This document shows, piece after piece, positions 7,943-17,047 of a DNA stretch of 64,000 nucleotides; position 1 is the first letter of the stretch, and every line of letters starts with the position of its first letter. The translations under genes were made by a program, and so were the position numbers. The notes under the pieces are model-generated. The model did not search any database. It saw only the letters and a list, made by a program, of their open reading frames with translations, and was not told the DNA's origin. Origin of the DNA: CAWJPW01 sp963844845 (GTDB lineage: Bacteria > Acidobacteriota > Thermoanaerobaculia > Thermoanaerobaculales > Sulfomarinibacteraceae); assembly GCA_963844845.1 (NCBI GenBank), contig CAWJPW010000009.1, positions 248,001 to 312,000 on the forward strand. The letters run 5' to 3'.

Positions 7943-8120
7943 GCCCGCGCATCTCACCGAGCTTCGTCGCGAGAGCGAGGAGGCGCCTGCCAGGGTGGTG
8001 ATCCGACCAAGCCTGCGCCGAGGCGTAGCAGAGCTACGTCGCAGGCGCAGGCGCAGGGAGGAGCGCCGCGATGGCGGGTGCCTCTACGCTCGCAGCAGAA
8101 GCTCGGTGAGATACGCGGGC
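7943..8120 (+). repeat. Long-hairpin repeat family 2, copy 2, next to sdhB stop
   Basis: Termini GCCCGCGCATCTCACCGAGC and GCTCGGTGAGATACGCGGGC pair with one mismatch. Tip hairpin GTAGCAGAGCTAC is flanked by GCCTGCGCC/GGCGCAGGC-like arms. The right end is two bases from the sdhB stop (8123-8125), so on the minus strand it would form the start of the sdhB 3' untranslated region. Confidence 0.8.
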
Positions 8121-8122
8121 GA

Positions 8123-8890
8123 CTACCGCTTGCCCTGGACCTTCTTGGCTCCCCACAGCATGGCGCGGCGGAAGTCCCTGTTCATCTGCGCGATGCCGGC
8201 GATCGAGATGTCCTTGGGGCAGACCGCTTCGCAGGCGCGGAAGTTGGAGCAGGCGCCGAAGAGCTCGGCGTCCATGGCCTCGACCATCGCCTGGGCGCGC
8301 TCGCGGCGCTCCACCTGACCTTGGGGAAGCGCCCCGAGGTGGGTGATCTTGGCGCCCACGAAAAGCATGGCCGCCGAGTTCGGGCACGAGGCCACGCAGG
8401 CGCCGCAGCCAATGCACTCGGCGAAGTCCATGGCGGTGTCGGCGTCGTCCTTGGAGATGGGGATGCCGTTGGCGTCGGGTGCCGGTCCCGTCCGTACCGA
8501 GATGAAGCCCCCCGCCTGGATGATGCGGTCGAAGGCCGAGCGATCTACCGCAAGGTCCTTGATGATCGGGAACGCCTTGGCCCGCCACGGCTCCAGCACC
8601 AGCTCGTCTCCGTCCGAGAAGTGCCGCATGTGCAGCTGGCACACGGTGGTGCCGCGCTGGCCGCCGTGCGGGATGCCGTTGATGACGAAGCCACAGGTCC
8701 CGCAGATGCCCTCTCGGCAGTCGTGGTCGAAGGCGACCGGCTCCTCGCCTTTCTCGACGAGCTGCTCGTTGAGCACGTCGAGCATCTCGAGGAACGACAT
8801 GTGGGTGCTCACGTCGTCGAGGTGGTAGGTGACGAAGCGTCCCTTCTCGTTCCGGTTCCTCTGCCGCCAGATGTGCAGGGTCAGCTTCAT
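8123..8890 (-). CDS. sdhB: Succinate dehydrogenase / fumarate reductase iron-sulfur subunit
   Basis: 255 residues from MKLTLHIWRQ at 8890. It carries the 2Fe-2S motif DCREGICGTCGF with a later cysteine in TVCQLH, and the ferredoxin-type motifs ECIGCGACVASCPNSAAM and CSNFRACEAVCPKDI for the 4Fe-4S and remaining cluster. It passes electrons from the SdhA flavin to the membrane subunit. Its ATG overlaps the sdhA stop (ATGA). A longer ORF start at 8980 lies inside sdhA and is rejected. The subunit set resembles the single-cytochrome-b type of complex. Confidence 0.96.
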   Translation of the reverse strand: MKLTLHIWRQRNRNEKGRFVTYHLDDVSTHMSFLEMLDVLNEQLVEKGEEPVAFDHDCREGICGTCGFVINGIPHGGQRGTTVCQLHMRHFSDGDELVLEPWRAKAFPIIKDLAVDRSAFDRIIQAGGFISVRTGPAPDANGIPISKDDADTAMDFAECIGCGACVASCPNSAAMLFVGAKITHLGALPQGQVERRERAQAMVEAMDAELFGACSNFRACEAVCPKDISIAGIAQMNRDFRRAMLWGAKKVQGKR

Positions 8891-10800
8891 TTGTAGCTCC
8901 TCTGGGTGAGGTGCACCGTGTCGAACTGCAGGGGCTCGGTGTTGCGCACCGGCTCCTGCCCCTCGCCCGTCCACTCCCACACTGCGACATGGGTGAAGGC
9001 CTCGTCGTCGCGCAGCGCCTCGCCCTCCTCGGTCTGGTGCTCCTCGCGGAAGTGCCCGCCCGCGGACTCCTCACGCGTCAGGGCGTCCAAACACATGACG
9101 CGGGCGAGCTCGAAGAAGTCCTCGACGCGGCCGGCCTTCTCGAGCTCACGGTTGAAGTCCGCCGCCTCACCAGTCACCTTGACGTCGGTCTTGAACTCCT
9201 GGTGCAGCGCGGCAATCTTGTCGAGCGCCTCCTGGAGTCCCGCCTTGGTGCGCGACATTCCGCAGGCGTTCCACATGATGTGACCGAGCTCGCGGTGGAA
9301 CGAGTCCACCGAACGCGAGCCGTCGGCGGCCACCAGCCGCTTGACCCGCGCGTCCACCTCGCCGCGGACGTCCTGGAACTCCTGCTGGTCCGACGTCACC
9401 GCGTCGAGCTTGGTGGCGGCGAAGTATGCCCCCAGTGTGTAAGGGATGACGAAGTAGCCGTCGGCCAGACCCTGCATGAGCGCCGACGCGCCCAGGCGAT
9501 TGGCGCCGTGGTCCGAGAAGTTGGCCTCGCCGAGCACGAAGAGCCCGTCGATGGTGCTCATGAGGTAGTAGTCTACCCACAGGCCGCCCATCGTGTAGTG
9601 GGGCGCCGGGTAGATCCTCATCGGCACCTTGTAGGGGTTCTCACCGGTGATCTTCTCGTACATCTCGAAGAGGTTGCCGTAGCGATCGCGGATGATGTCC
9701 TCACCGAGCCGACCGATGGCGTCCGCGAAGTCCAGGTAGACGCCGCGGCCTCCGGGGCCCACGCCGTAGCCCTCGTCGCACATCTTCTTGGCCGCGCGGG
9801 AGGCGACGTCGCGGGGAACAAGGTTCCCGAACGCCGGGTAGCGGCGCTCCAGGTAGTAGTCGCGCTCGCTCTCGGGGATCTGGCCGGGAGGCCGCTGCTC
9901 GTTCTTCTGCTTGGGCACCCAGACCCGACCGTCGTTGCGCAGCGACTCGGACATGAGGGTGAGCTTGGACTGGTAGTCGCCCGACTGGGGAATGCAGGTG
10001 GGATGGATCTGCGTGTAGCAGGGGTTGGCGAAGCCGGCGCCGCGCCGGTGCGCTCGCCATGCGGCGGTGGCGTTGCAGCCCTTGGCGTTGGTGGAGAGGA
10101 AGTAGACGTTTGCGTAGCCGCCGGTGCACAGAAGGACCGCGTCGCCCGCGTGAGTGCTGATCTCGCCGGTGACGAGGTCCCGCACGACGATGCCGCGGGC
10201 GCGGCCGTTCACTACCACCAGGTCGAGCATCTCCGTCCGTGGATGCATGGCGATGGTACCCGCGCCCACCTGGCGAGACATCGCCGAGTACGCCCCGAGC
10301 AGGAGCTGCTGCCCGGTCTGGCCGCGGGCGTAAAAGGTTCGCGACACCTGGGCGCCGCCGAACGACCGGTTGGCCAGGTACCCCGAGTACTCACGGGCGA
10401 ACGGAACGCCCTGGGCGACGCACTGGTCGATGATGTTCGACGAGAGCTCGGCGAGGCGATAGACGTTGGCCTCACGGGAGCGGTAGTCGCCGCCTTTGAC
10501 GGTGTCATAGAACAACCGGTAGACATTGTCGCCGTCGTTGGGGTAGTTCTTGGCCGCGTTGATGCCACCCTGGGCGGCGATGGAGTGCGCGCGGCGAGGA
10601 CTGTCCTGGTAGCAGAACGCCTTCACTTCGTAGCCGAGCTCGGCAAGCGACGCCGCCGCCGAGGCGCCGGCGAGACCGGTGCCCACCACGATGACGGTGT
10701 ACTTGCGCTTGTTGGCCGGGCTCACCAGCTTGATCTCGTCGAGCAGCCGCCACCACTTCTCGGCGATGGGGCCGTCCGGAATGCGGGCATCGAGCTTCAT
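8887..10800 (-). CDS. sdhA: Succinate dehydrogenase / fumarate reductase flavoprotein subunit
   Basis: 637 residues. FAD-binding dinucleotide fold at the N-terminus (VIVVGTGLAGASAAASLAELG), the FAD-linking histidine region RRAHSIAAQGGINAA, and the substrate-site HYTMGGLWVDYY. It oxidises succinate or reduces fumarate at the cytoplasmic face. Middle gene of sdhCAB, 15 bases after sdhC. The long antisense ORF covering this gene on the plus strand is a GC artefact. Confidence 0.97.
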   Translation of the reverse strand: MKLDARIPDGPIAEKWWRLLDEIKLVSPANKRKYTVIVVGTGLAGASAAASLAELGYEVKAFCYQDSPRRAHSIAAQGGINAAKNYPNDGDNVYRLFYDTVKGGDYRSREANVYRLAELSSNIIDQCVAQGVPFAREYSGYLANRSFGGAQVSRTFYARGQTGQQLLLGAYSAMSRQVGAGTIAMHPRTEMLDLVVVNGRARGIVVRDLVTGEISTHAGDAVLLCTGGYANVYFLSTNAKGCNATAAWRAHRRGAGFANPCYTQIHPTCIPQSGDYQSKLTLMSESLRNDGRVWVPKQKNEQRPPGQIPESERDYYLERRYPAFGNLVPRDVASRAAKKMCDEGYGVGPGGRGVYLDFADAIGRLGEDIIRDRYGNLFEMYEKITGENPYKVPMRIYPAPHYTMGGLWVDYYLMSTIDGLFVLGEANFSDHGANRLGASALMQGLADGYFVIPYTLGAYFAATKLDAVTSDQQEFQDVRGEVDARVKRLVAADGSRSVDSFHRELGHIMWNACGMSRTKAGLQEALDKIAALHQEFKTDVKVTGEAADFNRELEKAGRVEDFFELARVMCLDALTREESAGGHFREEHQTEEGEALRDDEAFTHVAVWEWTGEGQEPVRNTEPLQFDTVHLTQRSYK

Positions 10801-10815
10801 GGTCTCCCTCCCCCC

Positions 10816-11472
10816 CTACCGCACCAGCCCGGTGAGGATCGACACCGGGATGGACACGAATCCGGCCGCGATGAGCACCGAGACGATCACCGCGAACCAG
10901 CGCCGGGCCGGGTTCCAGCGGGGGTGCTCCCAGCCGAGAGTCTGGAACAGGCTCCACAGGCCGTGGTAGAGGTGCACGCCCAACACCAGGTTGGCGACGA
11001 TGTAGATCCCCGCCAGCCATGGGATCTGGAACCCCACGATAAGGTTGTGGTAGACGGCGCCCTCTACGAACCCTGGGTGGATCGAGCCGACGGTGAGGTC
11101 GAAAATGTGGAAAACCACGTACAGCGCGATGATGAGGCCGCCCCAGATCATCGTCTTGGCGGCGTAGTCCACCGCCGGCGGCCGGAACATCCGGTACTTG
11201 ACGTCGCGGCTTGAGCGGCTGCGCCACCACACCTGGAACGCCGCCAGCATGTGGACGAGCACGCAGAAGATGAGGACGATGCGAACCGCCCACACCAGCG
11301 CCGGGTTCTCGTGCAGGAACTTCGCGTAGGCGTCGATGCGCTCCGGGCCGGCGTAGACCTGGAGGTTGCCCAACAGGTGCAACACGATGTACCCGAAGAG
11401 GATGATGCCGGTGCCCGCCATCATCGTCTTCTTGCCCAGGGTCGACCGGTAGTAGCGGAGAATCCAGCTCAT
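10816..11472 (-). CDS. sdhC: Succinate dehydrogenase cytochrome b subunit
   Basis: 218 residues with five hydrophobic segments (for example TGIILFGYIVLHLLGNL, IVLIFCVLVHMLAAFQVW, GLIIALYVVFHIFDL, LAGIYIVANLVLGVHLYHG and VIVSVLIAAGFVSIPVSI). Histidines in these segments are placed for two b haems, as in the single-subunit cytochrome b class (as in Bacillus and epsilonproteobacterial complexes), which carry the complex without a separate SdhD. First gene of the operon; a palindrome at 11544-11561 lies in its upstream region. Confidence 0.93.
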   Translation of the reverse strand: MSWILRYYRSTLGKKTMMAGTGIILFGYIVLHLLGNLQVYAGPERIDAYAKFLHENPALVWAVRIVLIFCVLVHMLAAFQVWWRSRSSRDVKYRMFRPPAVDYAAKTMIWGGLIIALYVVFHIFDLTVGSIHPGFVEGAVYHNLIVGFQIPWLAGIYIVANLVLGVHLYHGLWSLFQTLGWEHPRWNPARRWFAVIVSVLIAAGFVSIPVSILTGLVR

Positions 11473-11543
11473 GGTCGGGTACCTACCCTCCTCCCGGACC
11501 CGGACGCCTCGACCACTGATGAGGGGAAGACCTCCGGGCGGCG

Positions 11544-11561
11544 TCTGAACGATGGTTCAGA
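11544..11561. promoter_or_regulatory. Palindromic operator candidate between sdhC and hemA
   Basis: Perfect 7-base arms TCTGAAC and GTTCAGA around GATG, in the divergent sdhC-hemA region. TGAAC-N4-GTTCA palindromes are common TetR-type operators. It lies downstream (sdh side) of a weak minus-strand promoter-like pair (TTGAGC, 17 bases, TAGCCT). Inference only. Confidence 0.4.
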
Positions 11562-11698
11562 TCACTTCGGGCAGGCTACACCGTCCCGCTGAAAAGCTCA
11601 ACGATAGTGACGCGGACGACCGAATCGGGCCCGGTTTTACTTTACAGTGACTGATTTGCAGTTCCTTCTCGCGTATCATGCAGGCGCGAGGGGGAGTA

Positions 11699-13009
11699 TT
11701 GGACCGCATCGGCGTCATCGGCACGAGCTATCGCACCACCAAGGTCGAGAACCTCGCCGCCGCGACATTGCCCAGCGACTTCGGAACCGAAGCGATGGTC
11801 GAGCTGGCCCAGCTGGCCGGCTTCTCGGAGCTCGTCTACCTCGCCACCTGCAACCGGGTGGAGTTCTACTTCCGGATCGAGTCGCACAGCGACACTCCCT
11901 CCCTGCTTTTCCACTTGCGGCGCACCCTCGCGGACCTCACCGAGGGAGTCGTTCAGCTCCCCACTGCTGAGGAGCTCTACATCCACCGTGGCGAAGATGC
12001 CGTGCGCCACCTCTTCCGGGTCACCGCCGCGCTGGACTCGATGATGGTTGGCGAGGCGCAGATCGCCGGTCAGGTGAAGGAGGCGCACGAGCGGGCGCAC
12101 AAGATGGACCTGCTCGGCGGAATCCTCGACCAGAGCTTCCACGAGTCTTTCAACCTCGCCAAGAGAGTGCGCTCGGAGACCGAGCTGGCTCGGCGGCCGG
12201 TGTCGCTGGTCACCCTCGTGGAGCGCACCCTGCAGGAGCACCTCGCCGCCACCTCGGCGCCGGCGCTCATTCTCGGCGCCGGCGAGATGGCGGCCCAGAC
12301 CCTGCGCCTGATCCGAGGCGCCGACCGCGAGCGCCGCGTGGTAGTGGCCAACCGCACGCCCGGGCGCGCCGACGAGCTGGTGGCCCCCGACCCGGCGGCG
12401 TTCGCCCTACCCATGGACTCGACGCTCTCAGAGCCGCCCCGCGTTGGGTTGGTGGTGGCTGCCACCTCCTCTCCCGAGGTGGTGCTCACCCGCGACCACC
12501 TGAGCGCGATTCGCCAACACCTGCCCCAGGACGAGCCGGTGCTGGTGGTGGACCTGGCGATGCCGCCCAACGTCGACCCGACCGCGGCAACGCTCCCGGG
12601 AGTGACCCTGGTGGGCATCGAGGCGATGCGCGCCGAGGCGGAGCGCAACCGTCAGCTGCGCATGCAGGAGATGGACCGTTGCGAGTCGCTGGTAGACCAC
12701 CAGCTGCTCATTCTGCGTCGACGTCTGCTGGACCGGGCGCTCTCCCCCGTGGCGCGCACTCTGCACACCTCGTTTCAGGATGTCGCCGAACGGGCCCTTG
12801 AGTACGCACTGGCAAAGGACCTCGCGCATCTCACCGACGACGACCGGGCCGCCCTCGAGCGGATGGCAGATGCGCTCGTCAAGCGTCTGGTGCAGGTGCC
12901 ACTGCGCGGCCTCAAGGGTACGGCATGGGAACACTCCATCGAGGTGTTAGAGAGCTTTGTGAAGGGGGTCGAGGACGGTGACCGGCCCCGCGACAGGGAG
13001 GGAGACTGA
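11699..13009 (+). CDS. hemA: Glutamyl-tRNA reductase HemA
   Basis: 436 residues when started at TTG 11699, which has a GAGGGGGAG ribosome site directly upstream and gives the expected N-terminus (DRIGVIGTSYRTT). The ATG at 11678 would add seven residues but has no ribosome site. It reduces glutamyl-tRNA to glutamate-1-semialdehyde, the first committed step of haem synthesis. Key features: catalytic-cysteine segment LATCNRVEFY near residue 49, substrate-site MMVGEAQIAGQVKEA, NADPH fold LILGAGEMA and the C-terminal dimerisation helices. First gene of the hem operon. Confidence 0.94.
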   Translation: MDRIGVIGTSYRTTKVENLAAATLPSDFGTEAMVELAQLAGFSELVYLATCNRVEFYFRIESHSDTPSLLFHLRRTLADLTEGVVQLPTAEELYIHRGEDAVRHLFRVTAALDSMMVGEAQIAGQVKEAHERAHKMDLLGGILDQSFHESFNLAKRVRSETELARRPVSLVTLVERTLQEHLAATSAPALILGAGEMAAQTLRLIRGADRERRVVVANRTPGRADELVAPDPAAFALPMDSTLSEPPRVGLVVAATSSPEVVLTRDHLSAIRQHLPQDEPVLVVDLAMPPNVDPTAATLPGVTLVGIEAMRAEAERNRQLRMQEMDRCESLVDHQLLILRRRLLDRALSPVARTLHTSFQDVAERALEYALAKDLAHLTDDDRAALERMADALVKRLVQVPLRGLKGTAWEHSIEVLESFVKGVEDGDRPRDREGD

Positions 13010-13011
13010 TC

Positions 13012-13944
13012 GTGACCAATGAGACCCTTCGCCTCGGGAGCCGGGGTTCCGACCTGGCCATGTGGCAGGCGCGCCGCGTGAGCGCCATGGTGTCGGAACG
13101 CCTCGGACGACCGTGTGAGATCGTCGTCATCAAAACCCAGGGAGACCGCATCCAGAACGTCGCGTTCCAGAAGATGGAGGGCAAGGGCTTCTTCACCAAG
13201 GAGCTCCAGGAGGCCCTCCTGGACCGACGGGTGGACCTGGTCGTGCACTCCCTCAAGGACCTGCCCACCGACGAGCCCGCGGGGCTGGCGGTGGTGGCGA
13301 TCCCCGAGCGGGCGAGCCCCGCCGACCTGCTGCTGGCCCGTCCCGGCGTGCGACAGGCCGATGCCGGCCCCCTCGGGCTCCCACCAGGCACGGTGCTCGG
13401 CACCTCCTCGCTGCGGCGCGCCGCTCAGACCCTGGTCCTCGCCCCGGGCCTCGACATCCGCGCACTGCGCGGCAACGTCCCGACCCGGGTGGGCAAGCTG
13501 CGGGACGGCCAGTACGACGCCATCCTGGTGGCCGCCGCCGGCGTGCGCCGGCTCGAGCTCGACCTCGCCGGCCTCGACGCGGTCGAGCTTTCCCCCGAGG
13601 TCTTCCTTCCGGCGCCAGGTCAGGGCGCGCTCGCCATCGAGACCCGCGCCGACGACTCCGCCACCGCCGACCTCGCCGGCCTCCACGACGAGCGCGTGGC
13701 CGACTGCGTCACCGCCGAGCGCCGCCTCCTCGACCTCCTCGGCGGCGGCTGCCACATGCCGCTGGGCTGCCTGGCCGTACACGAGAACGGCGGCATCCAC
13801 CTCGACGCGGTGCTCGGCCGGGTCGACGAGGCGCTCACCCACGCCGAGCTGGCCCGCGCCCACCACATCTCCGCCGACGCCGAGGCTGCCGCTCGGCTCT
13901 GCTTCAGGACTCTGGACGAGGCTCTCCCCGGAGTGGCCCGCTGA
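13012..13944 (+). CDS. hemC: Porphobilinogen deaminase HemC
   Basis: 310 residues from GTG 13012 with GGGAGG upstream. It joins four porphobilinogens into hydroxymethylbilane. Recognised by LRLGSRGSDLAMWQA, the KTQGDRIQN loop, FTKELQEALLDRRVDLVVHSLKDLPT and the dipyrromethane-cofactor region LLGGGCHMPLG, whose cysteine holds the cofactor. Two bases separate it from hemA, and its stop overlaps the hemD start (TGATG). Confidence 0.96.
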   Translation: MTNETLRLGSRGSDLAMWQARRVSAMVSERLGRPCEIVVIKTQGDRIQNVAFQKMEGKGFFTKELQEALLDRRVDLVVHSLKDLPTDEPAGLAVVAIPERASPADLLLARPGVRQADAGPLGLPPGTVLGTSSLRRAAQTLVLAPGLDIRALRGNVPTRVGKLRDGQYDAILVAAAGVRRLELDLAGLDAVELSPEVFLPAPGQGALAIETRADDSATADLAGLHDERVADCVTAERRLLDLLGGGCHMPLGCLAVHENGGIHLDAVLGRVDEALTHAELARAHHISADAEAAARLCFRTLDEALPGVAR

Positions 13945-14654
13945 TGAGCAAGGTGCTCCTGGTGACGCGCACGCCGCGGGACTGCGGCGAGCTCGCCGGG
14001 CTCGTCGCCGGCGCCGGCTGGACCGTCAAGGCCTACCCGGTGCTGCGCTTCGAGCAGGTGGAGGACGAGCGCGGCTGGAAAGCCGCGCTCCAGACGTCGC
14101 CCGATTGGCTCCTGCTCGCCTCGCCCCGCGCGCCGGGCCCGTTTGTGACGCAGGCGCAGGCGCGCGGCGCTGAAGCACTCCTGAGCCTCCCCGCCGCCGT
14201 GGTCGGCGAGGGTACCGCCGAGGCCACCGCCGAGGCCGGCATCAAGGTCGAGGTGGTGGGACCCGGGACCGGCGCCGGACTCGCCGAACAGCTGGCCGGA
14301 CGCCTGCCTGAGCCCACGACCTTCCTGTTCCCGTGCGGGCGCGACCGCCGGCCCGAGCTGCCCCGCGGCCTCGGCGCGGCCGGCCACCGTCTGCTCACCG
14401 TGGAGGTCTACCGGATGCGGCAGACGCCGCCTCTGGAGCTGCCGCCCCTGGGTCCCCGCGTGGACGCGGTGCTGCTCACCTCCCCTCGGGCGGCCCGCTT
14501 CTATCTCGAGGGGGTGGGCGGCAAGCCGCTGCCCTGCCCGCACTGGGCGCTCGGCCCGACCACCCGCGACGCCGCGGCGGCGATGGGGATCGAGTGCCGC
14601 ATCCCTGATCAACCGAATCTCAAGTCCCTCGCGGAGGAGCTATGCCGGACCTGA
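13944..14654 (+). CDS. hemD: Uroporphyrinogen-III synthase HemD
   Basis: 236 residues; cyclises and inverts ring D of hydroxymethylbilane. The sequence is weakly conserved, as usual for HemD, but it has the bilobal pattern: TRTPRDCGELAGLVAGAGW near the start, a central hinge (AAVVGEGTAEATAEAGIKVEVVGPGTG), VEVYRM near the second lobe and LLTSPRAARFYL. Position between hemC and hemB supports the call. Overlaps hemB by 13 bases. Confidence 0.88.
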   Translation: MSKVLLVTRTPRDCGELAGLVAGAGWTVKAYPVLRFEQVEDERGWKAALQTSPDWLLLASPRAPGPFVTQAQARGAEALLSLPAAVVGEGTAEATAEAGIKVEVVGPGTGAGLAEQLAGRLPEPTTFLFPCGRDRRPELPRGLGAAGHRLLTVEVYRMRQTPPLELPPLGPRVDAVLLTSPRAARFYLEGVGGKPLPCPHWALGPTTRDAAAAMGIECRIPDQPNLKSLAEELCRT

Positions 14655-15625
14655 CCTTCCGACCCCGTCGCCTGCGCTACAGCCCCATCGTGCGCGATCT
14701 CGTCGCCGAGGCGCGCCTGGATGCTAAGATGCTGGTGCAGCCACACTTCGTGGTTCCCGGTGAGAACGTCGCCGAGCCCATCGGCGCGATGCCCGGAATC
14801 GAGCACCAGTCGGTGGACCGCCTTCTCGCCACCGTCGAGAAGGACCTCGAGCTGGGCATCCGCTCAGTGCTCCTGTTCGGAGTGCCCGAGGAGGACGACA
14901 AGGCCCCCGACGGCCGTGCCGCCTACGCCGAGAACGCCGTCGTCCCCGAGGCCGTGGCCGCGCTCAAGGCACGCTTCGGCGCCGACCTGGCGGTGATGAC
15001 CGACGTCTGCCTCTGCGCCTACACCGACCACGGGCACTGTGGGCTGATCCGTGACGACCGGGTGGACAACGACGCCACCCTCCCTCACCTGGCCCGCATG
15101 GCCATGGCCCACGCCCGTGCCGGCGCCGACGTGGTGGCGCCCTCCGACATGATGGACGGCCGCATTGGCGCCATCCGTGCCGCCCTCGACACCGAGGGTT
15201 ACGAGCACGTCGCCATCATGTCGTACTCGGTGAAGTACGCGTCTGCTTACTACGGCCCGTTCCGCGAGGCCGCCCACTCGGCCCCCTCCAAGGGAGACCG
15301 CCGTTCCTACCAGATGGACGCCCGCAACCGCCGCGAGGCCCTCACCGAGGCCGCCCTCGACGTGGACGAGGGCGCCGACATCCTCATGGTCAAGCCGGCG
15401 CTGGCCTACCTCGACGTGGTTCGCGAGCTGCGTGACGCGTTCCCACAACCCCTGGCGGTGTACAACGTGTCGGGCGAGTACTCCATGGTCAAGGCGGCGG
15501 CCGAACGCGGCTGGATCGACGAGCGGGGGGTCGTGCTGGAGAACTGGCACGCCTTCCGCCGTGCCGGCGCCGACATCCTCATCACCTACCACGCACGTCA
15601 GGCCCTCCGGGAGGGATGGCTGTGA
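14642..15625 (+). CDS. hemB: Delta-aminolevulinic acid dehydratase HemB
   Basis: 327 residues; condenses two 5-aminolevulinates to porphobilinogen. The zinc-type cysteine site DVCLCAYTDHGHCG is complete (C123, C125, C133), so the enzyme is of the zinc-dependent class. Schiff-base lysines are in SYSVKYASAYYGPF and ILMVKPALAYLD. AYNVSGEYSM is replaced by VYNVSGEYSM, a minor variation. Overlaps both neighbours, indicating translational coupling. Confidence 0.97.
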   Translation: MPDLTFRPRRLRYSPIVRDLVAEARLDAKMLVQPHFVVPGENVAEPIGAMPGIEHQSVDRLLATVEKDLELGIRSVLLFGVPEEDDKAPDGRAAYAENAVVPEAVAALKARFGADLAVMTDVCLCAYTDHGHCGLIRDDRVDNDATLPHLARMAMAHARAGADVVAPSDMMDGRIGAIRAALDTEGYEHVAIMSYSVKYASAYYGPFREAAHSAPSKGDRRSYQMDARNRREALTEAALDVDEGADILMVKPALAYLDVVRELRDAFPQPLAVYNVSGEYSMVKAAAERGWIDERGVVLENWHAFRRAGADILITYHARQALREGWL

Positions 15626-16932
15626 GCGCCGGGCCCAACTCCCGCGAGCTCTACCGCCGCGCCTGCGAGCTCATGCCGTCGGGCGTCAACTCCCCGGTCC
15701 GCGCCTTCCGCTCGGTGGGCGGCGAGCCGATCTTCTACGAGTCGGCCTCCGGGTGTCGCTTCACCGACGTCGACGGCCGCACCTTCGTGGATTACGTGGG
15801 CTCCTGGGGCCCCCTGATTCTCGGGCACGCTCATCCCGCGGTGGTGGATGCGGTGTCGCGCACCGCCGCCCACGGCCTCTCGTTCGGCGCCCCCTGCCGC
15901 CAGGAGGTCGAGCTGGCCGGGCGGGTGGTCGAAGCGGTGCCGCATCTCGAGCGGGTTCGCTTCGTCTCCTCCGGAACCGAGGCGGTGATGTCGGCGGTGC
16001 GCCTGGCCCGCGGCGCCACCAACCGGAACGGGGTGCTCAAGTTCACCGGCTGCTACCACGGCCACGCCGACTACCTGCTGGTCTCGGCGGGCTCGGGGCT
16101 CGCCACCTTTGGCACCCCGTCGTCGGCGGGAGTGCCGGCTTCGTTCGTGGCCCACACCCTCGTGCTGCCCCTGGACGACGAGGAGGCCGTCCGCCGCGTC
16201 GTCACCGAGCACGGCAGCGACCTCGCCGCGGTGATCATCGAGGGCATCCCGGCCAACTCGGGGCTCCTCAAGCAGCGCCCGGAGTTCCTCCATGCCCTGC
16301 GCGCGGCCTGCGACAGCTGCGGCGCCCTGCTCATCTTCGACGAGGTCATCACCGGCTTCAGGGTGGGACCCGGTGGCGCTGCAACGCTTCACGGCATCAC
16401 CCCCGATCTCGCCACCTACGGCAAGGTGATCGGCGGCGGGATGCCGGTGGGCGCGTACGGCGGGCGCAAGGAGCTCATGGACCAGCTCTCCCCGGGCGGG
16501 CCGGTGTACCAGGCCGGAACGCTCTCCGGCAACCCGGTGGCCATGGCCGCCGGTATCGCCACTCTCGATGTCCTCCTGGCCGAGGAAGGCGCCGCGTACC
16601 GCCGCCTCGAGGCCCTCGGTGCGCGTCTCGAGGCCGGTATCCGCCAGGCGTTCGCCCGCCGCGCCCTGCCCTGGCAGGTCGTTCGTCAGGGCTCGATCCT
16701 CTGGCTCGCACTGCAGGACGGTGCGCTGCCTCGGCGCATCGAGGACATCCGTGACGAGGCAGCGGCCAGCTACCGTCGCCTCCACCCCGCCCTCCTGGAG
16801 CGCGGCGTCTACCTCGCCCCATCGGCCTACGAAGTGATGTTCGTGTCATTGGCCCACGACGAGCAGGTCATCGATGAGACCATCGCGGCGTTCGACGCCG
16901 CCCTGGGCGACCTGGCTGAGGCGGCGCAGTGA
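15616..16932 (+). CDS. hemL: Glutamate-1-semialdehyde 2,1-aminomutase HemL
   Basis: 438 residues; PLP enzyme that makes 5-aminolevulinate from the HemA product. Family signatures: ELMPSGVNSPVRAF near the N-terminus, FVSSGTEAVMSAVRLAR, GCYHGHAD, LIFDEVITGFRV and the PLP lysine K270 in YGKVIGGGMPVGAYGG. Starts inside the last codons of hemB (10-base overlap). Its presence with hemA confirms the C5 route rather than ALA synthase. Confidence 0.96.
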   Translation: MAVSAGPNSRELYRRACELMPSGVNSPVRAFRSVGGEPIFYESASGCRFTDVDGRTFVDYVGSWGPLILGHAHPAVVDAVSRTAAHGLSFGAPCRQEVELAGRVVEAVPHLERVRFVSSGTEAVMSAVRLARGATNRNGVLKFTGCYHGHADYLLVSAGSGLATFGTPSSAGVPASFVAHTLVLPLDDEEAVRRVVTEHGSDLAAVIIEGIPANSGLLKQRPEFLHALRAACDSCGALLIFDEVITGFRVGPGGAATLHGITPDLATYGKVIGGGMPVGAYGGRKELMDQLSPGGPVYQAGTLSGNPVAMAAGIATLDVLLAEEGAAYRRLEALGARLEAGIRQAFARRALPWQVVRQGSILWLALQDGALPRRIEDIRDEAAASYRRLHPALLERGVYLAPSAYEVMFVSLAHDEQVIDETIAAFDAALGDLAEAAQ

Positions 16933-16994
16933 CGGGGCTCTCCGCGGCTCCGGCTCCCGGACGGCAGATAAGGGGGCAGCGGCGGGCGGGCGGC

Positions 16995-17026
16995 CCTCAT
17001 AACCTCATCACCTCATCACCTCATCA
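16995..17026. repeat. 8-bp tandem repeat (CCTCATCA)n
   Basis: Four tandem units of CCTCATCA (the first with one change) followed by CCGGGTGGGCGGG, in the 115-base gap between hemL and hemE. A degenerate relative in reverse orientation is at 42601-42650. Confidence 0.75.
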
Positions 17027-17047
17027 CCGGGTGGGCGGGGGGGCGGC

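Noticed and set aside
8911..11214. 767-residue ORF antisense to sdhA and sdhC
   Set aside because: The minus-strand genes carry all diagnostic motifs; the antisense product is histidine/valine-rich with no fold signal.
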